8,680 bases of DNA from Acidobacteriaceae bacterium (GCA_019244945.1 JAFASD010000439.1:1-8680); one strand, 5' to 3'. Shown: positions 1-8,043, counted from the stretch's first letter. Notes: generated by a model from the sequence alone, not told the origin. Numbers and translations are program-made.

Positions 1-980
1 AGTTCCCGAACGGCTGCGATCACCGCTTCCGGCTGCTCCAATTGGATCCAGTGTCCGCAATGGTTAAGGCGAATGTGCGTTCCGCGCTCACTCTGCTGAA
101 TCCAGGAATCACGTTCCTTCAGCTCTTGTTCCGTAGCAGTCGAAGCAGAAAGAATCATCAGCGGGATATGAGATGGGATGGGCATGTGGAGCGCAGCCCT
201 CGCGCTTTCCGGTAGAGCCGCAAGATAACCGGCCATCGCCAGAAAGCAACCGGGCCGACTCCAGTGAGAGCGAATGATGGGCCACATCTCGGGTGGTAGC
301 TTTTGAACTTGGCCAACCATGTTTTCGAGGACCGTGGTTCCCCGCCCTGCGCTTGCGCGTGCTATCAATTTGGGAAATTTTCTTCCACCAGAGGCCAAGA
401 TATCGAGTGTGGCTCTCACTATGCCAAACCGCGCCAGTACGGCTCCGCGCCGTGAGAATTTGGTGCCCAGTTGCAGGCGGCGAAGATCGTTTTTTCCGCA
501 GTTCGCCCAATATTCGACCGACACTGGGTCGACCAACACGAGGCCAACCACATCATTGGGCTTGAGATTGGCATACGCGCGGACGAGAAGGCCGCCGAAC
601 GAGTGCCCAACGAGAATATAAGGGCTTCGTAACCCGGCCTTCGAAAGTAGACTGCTCATTTCAAGGATCATTTGTTCGACCGTGCGAGATACCGAGCAAC
701 GTTGGCTCCAGCCGAGACCGGCGCGATCATAGCCGGCGACACGTGTGAACTTGGCGATCTCCGGTTGGACGAGGGCCCAACTCAATGAGCTCGCGGCGAT
801 GCCCGATTCCAGTACAACCGTTGGACTCCCCGCGCCTTGAACGTTGAGATGTAGACGGCAGGGTCCGACGTCGATCACTCGTCCGAGAGCAGGAAATCGC
901 TTCGCATCCCGGTAAGCGCCGAACGTCTGATACAGGAGAGCAACTGCGATCAGACCGGCTACAAACGCGAATATAATCAC
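1..980 (-). CDS. Membrane-anchored alpha/beta hydrolase, C-terminus cut off by window edge
   Basis: The reading frame is open for 326 codons from a GTG at 980 to the left edge. An in-frame TGA lies upstream at about 1010 and there is no in-frame ATG near it, so GTG is the best start, although no clear ribosome site is seen. Residues 1-20 form one hydrophobic helix (signal anchor), which suggests an enzyme held at the outer face of the inner membrane. Fold signatures follow in order: VVLESGIAASS near residue 66 (strand plus oxyanion region), GYDRAGLGWS near 95, the nucleophile elbow GHSFGG with Ser127, LVLVDP with Asp151, and NHCGHW with the catalytic His310 followed by IQLEQPE. The protein is probably only slightly longer than what is seen. 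Family knowledge supports a serine hydrolase (esterase-like); the substrate cannot be told. It starts 13 bases after the stop of the upstream membrane-protein gene, so the two are probably co-transcribed. Confidence 0.85.
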   Translation of the reverse strand, partial: MIIFAFVAGLIAVALLYQTFGAYRDAKRFPALGRVIDVGPCRLHLNVQGAGSPTVVLESGIAASSLSWALVQPEIAKFTRVAGYDRAGLGWSQRCSVSRTVEQMILEMSSLLSKAGLRSPYILVGHSFGGLLVRAYANLKPNDVVGLVLVDPVSVEYWANCGKNDLRRLQLGTKFSRRGAVLARFGIVRATLDILASGGRKFPKLIARASAGRGTTVLENMVGQVQKLPPEMWPIIRSHWSRPGCFLAMAGYLAALPESARAALHMPIPSHIPLMILSASTATEQELKERDSWIQQSERGTHIRLNHCGHWIQLEQPEAVIAAVRE

Positions 981-993
981 GCAATACGGAATT

Positions 994-1716
994 CTAATCT
1001 GCCACGATCAGCTCGCCCGGAAGAATGGGTCTGGTTCGTGGCAGCAGGCCGAGGAACGCCGCAATCTCCAGCGTCGCAAGCGAGATCACAAATGCGAGGA
1101 GCTTGCATACGTCAGCCGGGTGCGTTCGGGGAAGCGTCTTCCAGAGAATCAGCAGCAGCGCTTGTGAAAGACTGATGGCCCAAACCGCGCCATAGAAATA
1201 GCGGCGCTCCGTTCCTTCGCCCTTTGTGGAGGGTTTGACTCGCGGCAAAATTCCCAAACACCCAAGCAAAACAATGCCAAGAAACACCGGCACGTAGCCG
1301 TATCTGTATATCTGTTTCAAGTACCAGCCGCGCGTGACGACCGCGGTCAGCAGCCCGGCAAGATTCAAAATGGCGAACGCGAGCAGCGCATTCCACGCGA
1401 ATGTATAACAAACGCGCCGATAGAGCGGATTCGGCTTCTCCTCACAAAAACGAAGAATGTAAGGCCGCGGCTCGACTCCGGGAAGCTTCCCGAAAAATCC
1501 AGCCACGCCACTCGATAGAAGTACAAATATTAACCAGGCAAGATTCTTGAGAGTCGGGCCTTTGGCAAACAGATCAAAGGTGAGCGGCCCCGGAGCTAGA
1601 AAAAAGACCCAAATCCAGATAGGCCAGTGCGCCAGGCGATAGAGAACCTTATTCCGTTCGCGGATTTTACGCTGATGTGCATACTCGACTTTGATCGCGT
1701 AAGCCATGCCTTGCAC
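994..1716 (-). CDS. Six-helix membrane protein with three tandem helical-hairpin repeats, unknown function
   Basis: This is an uncharacterised 240-residue protein that I do not recognise as a named family. About six membrane helices are visible (near residues 31-51, 56-76, 103-128, 137-157, 174-192 and 203-224). They fall into three hairpins, each beginning with a Tyr/Arg-rich stretch and ending in a similar motif: FGKLPGVEP at 75-83, LGILPRVKP at 154-162 and LGLLPRTRP at 222-230. This points to internal triplication of a unit of about 60-65 residues. The N-terminal 30 residues are basic and probably cytoplasmic. The start may be GTG at 1716 or, giving three fewer residues, ATG at 1707; neither has a well-spaced ribosome site. 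The gene lies just upstream of the anchored hydrolase, possibly in one operon, and is divergent from ispG. A transport, scaffold or lipid-related role would be a guess. Confidence 0.8.
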   Translation of the reverse strand: MQGMAYAIKVEYAHQRKIRERNKVLYRLAHWPIWIWVFFLAPGPLTFDLFAKGPTLKNLAWLIFVLLSSGVAGFFGKLPGVEPRPYILRFCEEKPNPLYRRVCYTFAWNALLAFAILNLAGLLTAVVTRGWYLKQIYRYGYVPVFLGIVLLGCLGILPRVKPSTKGEGTERRYFYGAVWAISLSQALLLILWKTLPRTHPADVCKLLAFVISLATLEIAAFLGLLPRTRPILPGELIVAD

Positions 1717-1792
1717 ATGATCGTACTATGGATTCCGCTGATACAATAAAGGTTCATCCTGTTCTGAGACATTCCTGGAGGTTCCCTTCTAA
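1717..1792. promoter_or_regulatory. Divergent spacer between the membrane-protein/hydrolase unit and ispG
   Basis: These 76 bases must carry the start signals for both directions if both units are locally transcribed. On the plus strand, TACAAT at 1742-1747 is a reasonable -10 hexamer, but I see no convincing -35 element 16-19 bases before it. On the minus strand no good promoter pair is seen. Function is inferred from position only. Confidence 0.3.
1777..1782 (+). promoter_or_regulatory. Ribosome binding site of ispG
   Basis: GGAGGT lies 10 bases before the ATG at 1793. It is the strongest Shine-Dalgarno match in the window and fixes the ispG start. Confidence 0.8.
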
Positions 1793-3043
1793 ATGGCAGC
1801 TTCGCCGCGCCGGACATCGGCCGTCGTCAACATCGGTGGCGTAAAAGTTGGCGGCTCAAACCCGATTGTTGTGCAGTCAATGACCAATACCGACACGGCG
1901 GATTCGGCAGCAACCGTAAATCAGATCATCGAGCTTGCCGGCGCAGGCTCCGAGCTGGTTCGCGTTACCGTTAACACCGAAGAAGCAGCACAGGCTGTAC
2001 CAAGAATTGTCGATACGCTCCGCGATTTCGGGGTCAACGTCCCGATCATCGGCGATTTTCATTACAACGGTCACATCCTGCTGAAGAAATATCCCGGCTG
2101 CGCACGCGCTTTGGCGAAATACCGCATCAATCCCGGTAACGTGAACATTGGCCGCAAGCAAGACGACAACTTCCGCATCATGATCGAGGCGGCGATCGAA
2201 TATGACCGGCCGGTGCGTATCGGCGTCAACTGGGGTTCGCTAGATTCCGTTCTGCTCACGCGGATGATGGACGAAAACTCGCACTCGCCCGATCCGCTCG
2301 ACGCGATGGAAGTCACGATGCGGGCTATTGTGGAGAGCGCGATCCGCAGCGCTGAAAATGCCGAGCATTATGGTCTCGCGCACGACAAGATTATCCTAAG
2401 CGCAAAGTGCAGCAGCGTGCAGGACCTGGTCCATGTCTACGAAATGCTCGCAACGCGCTGCGATTATCCGCTGCATCTCGGCCTGACCGAAGCCGGCCTC
2501 GGCTCGAAAGGAATTGTGGCCACCACTGCCGCCATGTCCCTGCTCTTACAACAGGGAATCGGCGATACGATTCGGGCCTCGCTTACCCCGCTTCCGAACG
2601 GCGATCGCACGGAAGAGGTGATTGTTTGCCAGCAGATCTTGCAGGCTCTCAATTTACGCAGCTTCACACCCCAAGTCGCCGCTTGTCCAGGTTGCGGCCG
2701 CACAACCAGTACGTTCTTTCAGGACATGGCCGATCAAATCCAGACGTACCTGCGTGAACAGATGCCGGTTTGGCGCGAAAGTTATCCGGGCGTCGAAGAG
2801 ATGAGGGTCGCGGTAATGGGCTGCGTGGTTAACGGTCCTGGCGAATCGAAACACGCGAATATCGGTATCTCCTTGCCAGGGACATTTGAAAAACCGGTTG
2901 CTCCTGTCTACATCGATGGGAAGCTGTCCACCACGCTGCGGGGTGATCATATCGTTGCCGAATTTCGCGAGATATTAGACAATTACGTCGCGCGCCGATA
3001 TGGAGCAACCGAGTCAGTCGCCGAACCCGCCTTTGTCGCCTGA
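1793..3043 (+). CDS. ispG: (E)-4-hydroxy-3-methylbut-2-enyl-diphosphate synthase (IspG/GcpE)
   Basis: IspG is a cytoplasmic [4Fe-4S] enzyme of the MEP isoprenoid pathway. It reductively opens 2-C-methyl-D-erythritol 2,4-cyclodiphosphate to HMBPP, using electrons from flavodoxin or ferredoxin. The 416-residue protein has the bacterial two-domain layout: an N-terminal TIM-barrel domain (NPIVVQSMTNTDT near 23-35, GDFHYNG near 87-93, NPGNVNIG near 113-120, RIGVNWGSL near 142-150) and a C-terminal iron-sulfur domain. The three cluster cysteines are all present: Cys298 and Cys301 in ACPGCGR and Cys344 in MGCVVNGPGE, with the family's conserved Glu at 351. It is somewhat longer than the roughly 370-residue E. 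coli enzyme, partly through a C-terminal tail after residue 400. The start is set by a well-placed GGAGGT. Its last 44 bases overlap the next gene. Confidence 0.97.
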   Translation: MAASPRRTSAVVNIGGVKVGGSNPIVVQSMTNTDTADSAATVNQIIELAGAGSELVRVTVNTEEAAQAVPRIVDTLRDFGVNVPIIGDFHYNGHILLKKYPGCARALAKYRINPGNVNIGRKQDDNFRIMIEAAIEYDRPVRIGVNWGSLDSVLLTRMMDENSHSPDPLDAMEVTMRAIVESAIRSAENAEHYGLAHDKIILSAKCSSVQDLVHVYEMLATRCDYPLHLGLTEAGLGSKGIVATTAAMSLLLQQGIGDTIRASLTPLPNGDRTEEVIVCQQILQALNLRSFTPQVAACPGCGRTTSTFFQDMADQIQTYLREQMPVWRESYPGVEEMRVAVMGCVVNGPGESKHANIGISLPGTFEKPVAPVYIDGKLSTTLRGDHIVAEFREILDNYVARRYGATESVAEPAFVA

Positions 3044-4196
3044 TCCAGAAATCGCGAAGCTACAAGCGGCTGTTTCAGACCTTCAGATTCGCGTAAGCAA
3101 GCTCGAACATGGCGTGAGCTTCGCGCCGCCTGCGCTTCCCGCCGATGATCGCGACAGAAACGAATCCCGCTTAGGTCTCACCACGATTAACCGGATTGGA
3201 GCGGTGACCCTCGCAATCGGCATCATTTTCTTTTTCAAATATGCTGCGGATAACCAATGGATCGGCGCTGGCGGTCTCGTACTCGCTGGATTATTGGCTG
3301 GCGCTCTGCTCATCGGAGTCGGTGAGTGGCTGCGGCGGCGGCAACAGCACGCGATCTCTCAAGGCGTAGCGGGCTGCGGCTGCGCCATCCTCTATATCTC
3401 CACGTACGCCACTTTCGGCTATTACAAGCTGATTCCTCGCGAAGCTGGTTTCGTTGGATTGCTCGCGGTCTCCGCTTTAGCGATTGCTCTCTGTTTTCGT
3501 TTTGCGAGTACGGCCGTGGCGGCGGTCGGATTCATTGGGGCCTTTATTGCTCCCTTGCTGGTTCGTCATCATGATGACACCACCGGACCCTGGCTCTACG
3601 TTCCCTATCTGGTTCTGCTCAGTATTGTCTCGGTTGCGACGATTACGCGGCTCTATCGCACACTGGCGCAGAACACGGCTCTGTATCTCGCTCCGTTTAA
3701 TGCGTTCTGGGTGCTCCTGTGCGCTTGGATTCTCGTCGACGAACATTATCCTCGCGCGTTTGCCTTATCTGCCCTGCTATGCGCAGCCGTTCACTTTTCC
3801 GCAGCTTCCAGGGTTCGCCTAAACAGCCTGCGACTCCTTCCGGTTTTTTACCTGGTTGGCCATGCATCCTTCTGTATCGCGGCGCTGCGCATGCTTCACC
3901 TCTGGGCTGCGGCGAATGCGCTACCTGAAAACCGTGCGAGCTTCACAACCGACATAGATTCTGTTTTTCTGGCCCTCTACGGCGTGATCGTCATCACGTA
4001 TGGCGTACTACAGAGATCCGTAATGAATCGACGGCTGGGTTTGGTTCTGCTCGGAATCGTGGTAGTCAAGCTTTATCTGTATGATGTCTGGCTGATGAGC
4101 AGCTTCTATCGCATTTCGGCCTTCGTTGCTCTGGGAGTTCTCTTGCTAACGGCTTCTTTCATTTATTCGCGCCTGAAAGCGCGCGGGCCAACCTGA
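3000..4196 (+). CDS. DUF2339-type polytopic membrane protein (short form)
   Basis: This is a 398-residue predicted inner-membrane protein of unknown function. The N-terminus is Pro-rich, followed by a short coiled coil at about 17-38 (heptad-like EIAKLQAAVSDLQIRVSKLE), then the segment GLTTINRIGAVTLAIGI opening a series of roughly 10-11 membrane helices. The GFIGAFIAPLLV segment near 177-188 and the C-terminal pattern of Arg-Leu-Gly-Leu, Val-Lys-Leu-Tyr-Leu-Tyr-Asp and Arg-Ile-Ser-Ala-Phe match what I know of DUF2339 proteins. Many family members are considerably longer, so this is a compact version, yet both ends look intact. The ATG at 3000 lies inside the end of ispG in another frame and has no Shine-Dalgarno sequence, so translation is probably coupled to ispG. 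A functional tie to isoprenoid synthesis is not shown by the sequence. Confidence 0.85.
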   Translation: MEQPSQSPNPPLSPDPEIAKLQAAVSDLQIRVSKLEHGVSFAPPALPADDRDRNESRLGLTTINRIGAVTLAIGIIFFFKYAADNQWIGAGGLVLAGLLAGALLIGVGEWLRRRQQHAISQGVAGCGCAILYISTYATFGYYKLIPREAGFVGLLAVSALAIALCFRFASTAVAAVGFIGAFIAPLLVRHHDDTTGPWLYVPYLVLLSIVSVATITRLYRTLAQNTALYLAPFNAFWVLLCAWILVDEHYPRAFALSALLCAAVHFSAASRVRLNSLRLLPVFYLVGHASFCIAALRMLHLWAAANALPENRASFTTDIDSVFLALYGVIVITYGVLQRSVMNRRLGLVLLGIVVVKLYLYDVWLMSSFYRISAFVALGVLLLTASFIYSRLKARGPT

Positions 4197-4244
4197 GTCG
4201 CACTCTGGAGGATCCGATAACCGATGCGCTGGAAAGCTAGTTCC
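4197..4244. other. Convergent gene spacer without a visible terminator
   Basis: Only 48 bases separate the stop codons of the DUF2339 gene and the opposing UPF0182 gene. I find no GC-rich hairpin followed by a T-tract on either strand. Transcripts may overlap at their 3' ends or end by Rho. Confidence 0.5.
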
Positions 4245-7016
4245 TCACTTCTGCGCCAGTCTCTGTATTTCATCTAATTCTTTCCCCGCTTCCGCCCACT
4301 TTCCCTGGGCGCTAAATTCGCGATAACGCTGCAGGTGATCCCGTATCTGCTGAAGTCTCGCGACCGCTTCTCCCGAGGCGGGAGCCGGTCCTGGTGCTGC
4401 CGCAGGCTGCGCTGGGTTCTGCGCCGTCGTTACGGGCTCGCCTGTTGCGGAAGGCGCTGTGCCTCCCAAATTCTGTATCAATTGCGAAAGCGACTGTTCA
4501 TAGGTGTCGGCATAAGCCAATCGGTTCCCCATCGCCAGCGCTACTTTCTTCAACTGCGGCATGCTCGCTTGCGACGCCTGAATATAAATTGGCTCGACAT
4601 ACAGGAAGCTGTTGTCGATCGGCAGCACCAAGGTCTGCCCGCGCAATACCTGTGATCCCTGCTGGTTCCACAAGGTCAGGTCTTTCGAAATGTTCTGATC
4701 CTGATTGATGCGGGCATCGATCTGCATTGGGCCATAAATGATGTTCTGTTTGGATAATTGCTCAAACACCAGTTCGCCGAGATGCTGCCCGTCACAACGC
4801 GCATACATGACGCCGATCAAATTGTCTTTGTTAGCTGGAGTGAACGGCGTAATCAGCATGAATTCCGGCGTATCGCTGTCAGGCAACGTCGCAACGACGT
4901 ACGTCGGCGAAACAGATGCTGCCCCGCCCTCGCCCTGCTGTCTGGTCCCCGTCTTCGCCAGATCCCAGAGATCGGCGCGATTGTAGAATGCTTCCGCGTC
5001 GCGCATGTGAAACGTGCGGTAAATCTCGGCTTGGGCGCTGAATAATGTCTCGGGGTAACGCACGTGCGCGCGCAAATCGGCAGGCATTGCGGATTCTGGA
5101 TGGAACAGTTGCGGAAACAAGCGCCAGTAGGCCTGAATCAACACATCGCCGGGATCAAAAACGTACAAATTCGTTTCGCCAGTGTATGCGTCAATCGTCG
5201 CCTTGATCGAGTTCCTGATGTAGTTAAACGGACCGTTCCCCAAATCCAGCTCGCGGGAGTAGGGATGTGCGTTGGAGCTCATGTATCCATCCGCGATCCA
5301 CACCAGATGCCCGGAATTGGTCAACACTAAATACGGATCAGAGTCCCAGGTCAGAAATCCCGCCAATTTCGTCAATCGCTCTAGAATCGCCCGGTGAATC
5401 ATCATGCGGCTGCTTCCGGTTAACGGACTCGGCAAGATGATGTTCAAATCGCCATAGTTGATCGCGGCGGCGAGCCGCAATAGCGGAGACGAAATCGGAA
5501 AGCCGCCCTTTCCCGTGTAGCGCGTATAGACGCTCTCCGAGCCGGATGGATAATTGAACTCCTGCTGCGCCGTATCAACAAACACCGGTTCGTGCGCCAC
5601 TTCGCTGTAATAAATTTCCGGTTGCGTGAACGTCAGGCTCTTGCTCGTGACCACCGGCGGAGCGTCTTTGATGAATAAGACCGGCAGCCCGTCGGCTGTG
5701 ATTCGGTTTGCTTCCGCCATGACAACGCCGTAGCCATGGGTGTAGATGAAATGAGGATTGATCCAGCGATTTCGCGCTTCCCCAAGCTGCCGAATATCCA
5801 GTTCGCGAGGTGCAATCAGAACCTGCCGCACATGGCCGTCGATGTTGTAGCGGTCCACGTCCGTATCGATGTAAACGTAGGGGCGTAGCGGTTGAATCTG
5901 TGAAATCGTGTCGTGAAACGCCCGCCAGTCCCACAGCCGCACATTATCGAGCAGCGGTTCGTGCTTCGCGTAATCAATCGGCATTTCCGGAACTGCTTCA
6001 CGCGTGGTCTCTTTGACTCGCTGGTTCAAACCGTACGCTGACCGGGTCGCATCGATGTGGTGCTGGATGTAGGGACCTTCGACCGACAATTCATTCGGTC
6101 GCACATACAACCCGGCCACAATGGACGGCAATACGAAGCGGACCGGAAGGATCACCAGCAAAACCAAAGCCCAACGGCCACGTCTCGCCACCACTAGCGC
6201 GGCTCCAGCCAGAGCCGCTAAAATTTCCAGCCACTGGAGCGGCAGAACAAGATGGTCAGCTACCCAATCGACACCCACCAGGTATGTCCCGTGGTCATCG
6301 AACAGAAGCCCGTACCGATTGAAATAGATTTTGATCGCGATTCCGACCAGCAAAATCGCAGCCGCGAGGCGCACAAACGTGGAATCGAACGCATCACGAA
6401 CAGATATCCGGTCGAATTCGAATGGAGCTCCAGGAGTAAAACTCGGGAGTTGCTTGCTCAGCCGCTCTGCATGCGCCGCCAGCCAGTAAATCAGCAGCGA
6501 GAGAACGGCGGCCACCAGCACCACGCGCAACAGCATGTTGTAGAACGGCAAGCCAAAAAAATAAAAGTGCAGCGGCTTCCCAAAAATCGGGTCGACGAAT
6601 TCAGCCGAAAGCTGCCCCAAGCGCAATCCGCCGAAATACCTCACAGCCGTCCAACTATCGACAGTCGCGTTGGCGATTCCGATTGCGAAGATCGCAAAAA
6701 CAACTAGCGCGATTCGAGACACGAACGAGCGTTTTAGAAAACCAAAAAGAGGAGTCTCCGCTTCACGCCGCATTCCCAATTTGAAGGCGATCCAAAACGC
6801 AAAAAAGAAAAGCAGGAATGCCAGGAGAATCGGGCCCGTGCCATAGAGGAGAAGACTGATCCAGGTGTCGACCTGATGGACTTCCGACCACCAGGAATAG
6901 TCAATGAGTGTCGATGCTATGTAACGCGAACAAAACAGAATCGCCGCGAGCAGAACGACGATAAAGATCAGCCCGCCGCGTCGCTGCCGCTGCCCGATGT
7001 AGCCGGCCGTCATCAC
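4245..7016 (-). CDS. UPF0182 (COG1615) large membrane protein
   Basis: This 923-residue protein of the uncharacterised UPF0182 family has about seven N-terminal membrane helices (near 14-33, 52-79, 100-120, 159-180, 212-231, 251-276 and 281-301). A large, probably extracytoplasmic, soluble domain follows. Family-like segments seen include VEGPYIQHHIDATRSAYGL near 312-330, YTRYTGKGGFPISSPLLR near 497-514, ILPSPLTGSSRMMIHRAILERL near 527-548 (shown here only as ILPS...ERL), DSDPYLVL near 558, WIADGYM near 573, and MPADLRAHVRYPETLF near 644-659. The C-terminus carries an Ala/Pro-rich linker at about 852-885 and then a charged helix to residue 923. The start may be GTG at 7016 or the adjacent ATG at 7013; an AGG directly upstream suits neither well. 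It lies 83 bases after the LysR gene on the same strand. Function is unknown. Confidence 0.92.
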   Translation of the reverse strand: MMTAGYIGQRQRRGGLIFIVVLLAAILFCSRYIASTLIDYSWWSEVHQVDTWISLLLYGTGPILLAFLLFFFAFWIAFKLGMRREAETPLFGFLKRSFVSRIALVVFAIFAIGIANATVDSWTAVRYFGGLRLGQLSAEFVDPIFGKPLHFYFFGLPFYNMLLRVVLVAAVLSLLIYWLAAHAERLSKQLPSFTPGAPFEFDRISVRDAFDSTFVRLAAAILLVGIAIKIYFNRYGLLFDDHGTYLVGVDWVADHLVLPLQWLEILAALAGAALVVARRGRWALVLLVILPVRFVLPSIVAGLYVRPNELSVEGPYIQHHIDATRSAYGLNQRVKETTREAVPEMPIDYAKHEPLLDNVRLWDWRAFHDTISQIQPLRPYVYIDTDVDRYNIDGHVRQVLIAPRELDIRQLGEARNRWINPHFIYTHGYGVVMAEANRITADGLPVLFIKDAPPVVTSKSLTFTQPEIYYSEVAHEPVFVDTAQQEFNYPSGSESVYTRYTGKGGFPISSPLLRLAAAINYGDLNIILPSPLTGSSRMMIHRAILERLTKLAGFLTWDSDPYLVLTNSGHLVWIADGYMSSNAHPYSRELDLGNGPFNYIRNSIKATIDAYTGETNLYVFDPGDVLIQAYWRLFPQLFHPESAMPADLRAHVRYPETLFSAQAEIYRTFHMRDAEAFYNRADLWDLAKTGTRQQGEGGAASVSPTYVVATLPDSDTPEFMLITPFTPANKDNLIGVMYARCDGQHLGELVFEQLSKQNIIYGPMQIDARINQDQNISKDLTLWNQQGSQVLRGQTLVLPIDNSFLYVEPIYIQASQASMPQLKKVALAMGNRLAYADTYEQSLSQLIQNLGGTAPSATGEPVTTAQNPAQPAAAPGPAPASGEAVARLQQIRDHLQRYREFSAQGKWAEAGKELDEIQRLAQK

Positions 7017-7099
7017 CTGACCGGGCCGCGCGCGTAGGAGAGCAGTATGGTCCGCTCGTTTTGGCTTCTAGTCTGCAGAAAGCGTTAGTATATCGTTCT

Positions 7100-7993
7100 T
7101 TATGCCGGGCCTTTTTCTTCCTGTTGCAGCAGCGCAAGTAGTCCCACCGTCACTTCATTGAACACTTTGCGCCGGCGATGAATGATGCGTACGGGTCTGT
7201 ACAGTTTCCGCGGTTGAAGCCGCAGCGCAACAATTCGCCCCTGGCTCAGCTCTTCGCGCATGACCCGTTTTGGCATGATACTGATTCCTGCATCGTGCGC
7301 AACCGCTTCTTTGATCATTTGCAGATTGTCGAAATGAAAGGCCGCCTGAACGCTCACTTTGTGCTCGCGGAAATAGCGATCGATTTGGCTCTGGATCGGC
7401 AAATCGTCATCGAACCCAATGAACTGTTCGCCCTCTAATGCGGTCGGTCGAATTGACTGCTCATGAGCCAGACGATGGTTTGGCGCAACAGCCACCACCA
7501 TCTCCTCATCGCGCCAGGGCAGCGCAATCACCTCTCGCGAGGATTCTGCATAGCTCATCAGTCCCAGGTCCGCTTCATCCTCCACCACCGCCTCCCACAC
7601 GCGTTCTGGGCGAAGATATGCGACCTGGAGCTGGCCGTCGGGAAAAGCTCCCGCAAATCGCTCTTCAATATGCGCCATTTCCGATAACCCGACCGAATAG
7701 ATGGCCGCCAGCCGCGCCTTGCCGTTTCGTTGCTTCTTCAGAAGCTCCAAAGACGCCTGCAGCTCATCATGCCTTCGCAACACATCCCGGCAATACTCGA
7801 CGTACGCCTTACCAGCCGCCGTAACGATAAGAGGTCGCCTGCTACGGTCGAAAAGCGTAACCCCGGCGTCACGCTCGATTTCCTGGATCGCCTGGCTCGC
7901 GGCCGACTGGCTAATCTCATTCGCTCGCGCCGCTTTACTGACGCTGCGCAGATGAGCTACATCGCGGATCAAACGGAGATTCGCAAGCGTCAC
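7100..7993 (-). CDS. LysR-type transcriptional regulator, divergent from gltB
   Basis: This 297-residue DNA-binding regulator has the standard LysR length and layout. The N-terminal winged helix-turn-helix covers about 3-60, with the recognition region SVSKAARANEISQSAASQAI near 17-36 followed by E-I-E-R and LFDR. A linker helix spans about 60-90, and a periplasmic-binding-protein-like effector domain runs from about 93 to the end. The GTG at 7993 is the start: it places the helix-turn-helix at the usual position and has a TAAGG ribosome site 10 bases upstream (8004-8008). Being divergent from glutamate synthase, it resembles the Bacillus gltC/gltAB arrangement, so control of gltB plus autoregulation is likely but inferred. 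I cannot call it a GltC orthologue from sequence reading alone. The effector is unknown. Confidence 0.93.
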   Translation of the reverse strand: MTLANLRLIRDVAHLRSVSKAARANEISQSAASQAIQEIERDAGVTLFDRSRRPLIVTAAGKAYVEYCRDVLRRHDELQASLELLKKQRNGKARLAAIYSVGLSEMAHIEERFAGAFPDGQLQVAYLRPERVWEAVVEDEADLGLMSYAESSREVIALPWRDEEMVVAVAPNHRLAHEQSIRPTALEGEQFIGFDDDLPIQSQIDRYFREHKVSVQAAFHFDNLQMIKEAVAHDAGISIMPKRVMREELSQGRIVALRLQPRKLYRPVRIIHRRRKVFNEVTVGLLALLQQEEKGPA

Positions 7994-8003
7994 GTTACAA
8001 ATA

Positions 8004-8009
8004 CCTTAA
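8004..8009 (-). promoter_or_regulatory. Ribosome binding site of the LysR gene
   Basis: TTAAGG on the minus strand ends 10 bases before the GTG at 7993. It is a moderate Shine-Dalgarno match and supports the GTG start. Confidence 0.5.
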
Positions 8010-8017
8010 CATAAGAA

Positions 8018-8043
8018 AAACTGATTGTATACCGGAACAGTTT
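8018..8043. promoter_or_regulatory. Dyad AAACTG-N14-CAGTTT, candidate LysR-protein operator
   Basis: Two perfect 6-base inverted arms (8018-8023 and 8038-8043) flank a 14-base core. Near its centre is a T-N11-A pair (T8025, A8037), the loose signature of LysR-type sites. The dyad covers the predicted -10 and start point of the regulator's own promoter and is centred about 53 bases before the predicted gltB transcription start, close to where LysR activators usually bind. Direct observation: the dyad. Inference: operator role. Confidence 0.5.

Noticed and set aside
109..510. Minus-strand open frame of 133 codons
   Set aside because: It lies in another frame of the hydrolase, whose own frame is uninterrupted for 326 codons and carries clear family motifs.
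1..984. Apparent broken hydrolase gene (several short open frames)
   Set aside because: Hand translation shows one continuous frame from GTG at 980 to the window edge, so it is cut by the edge and not a pseudogene.
4168..4183. CGCGC-CTGAAA-GCGCG hairpin near the end of the DUF2339 gene
   Set aside because: It lies inside the coding region, has only a 5-base stem and lacks a T-tract, so it is not a convincing terminator.
6252..6707. Plus-strand open frame of 151 codons
   Set aside because: It is antisense to the membrane-helix region of the UPF0182 gene, with Arg/Gln-rich low-quality protein and no ribosome site or family signal.
7438..7824. Plus-strand, Pro-rich open frame of 128 codons
   Set aside because: It is antisense to the LysR effector domain; its composition is typical of a shadow frame.
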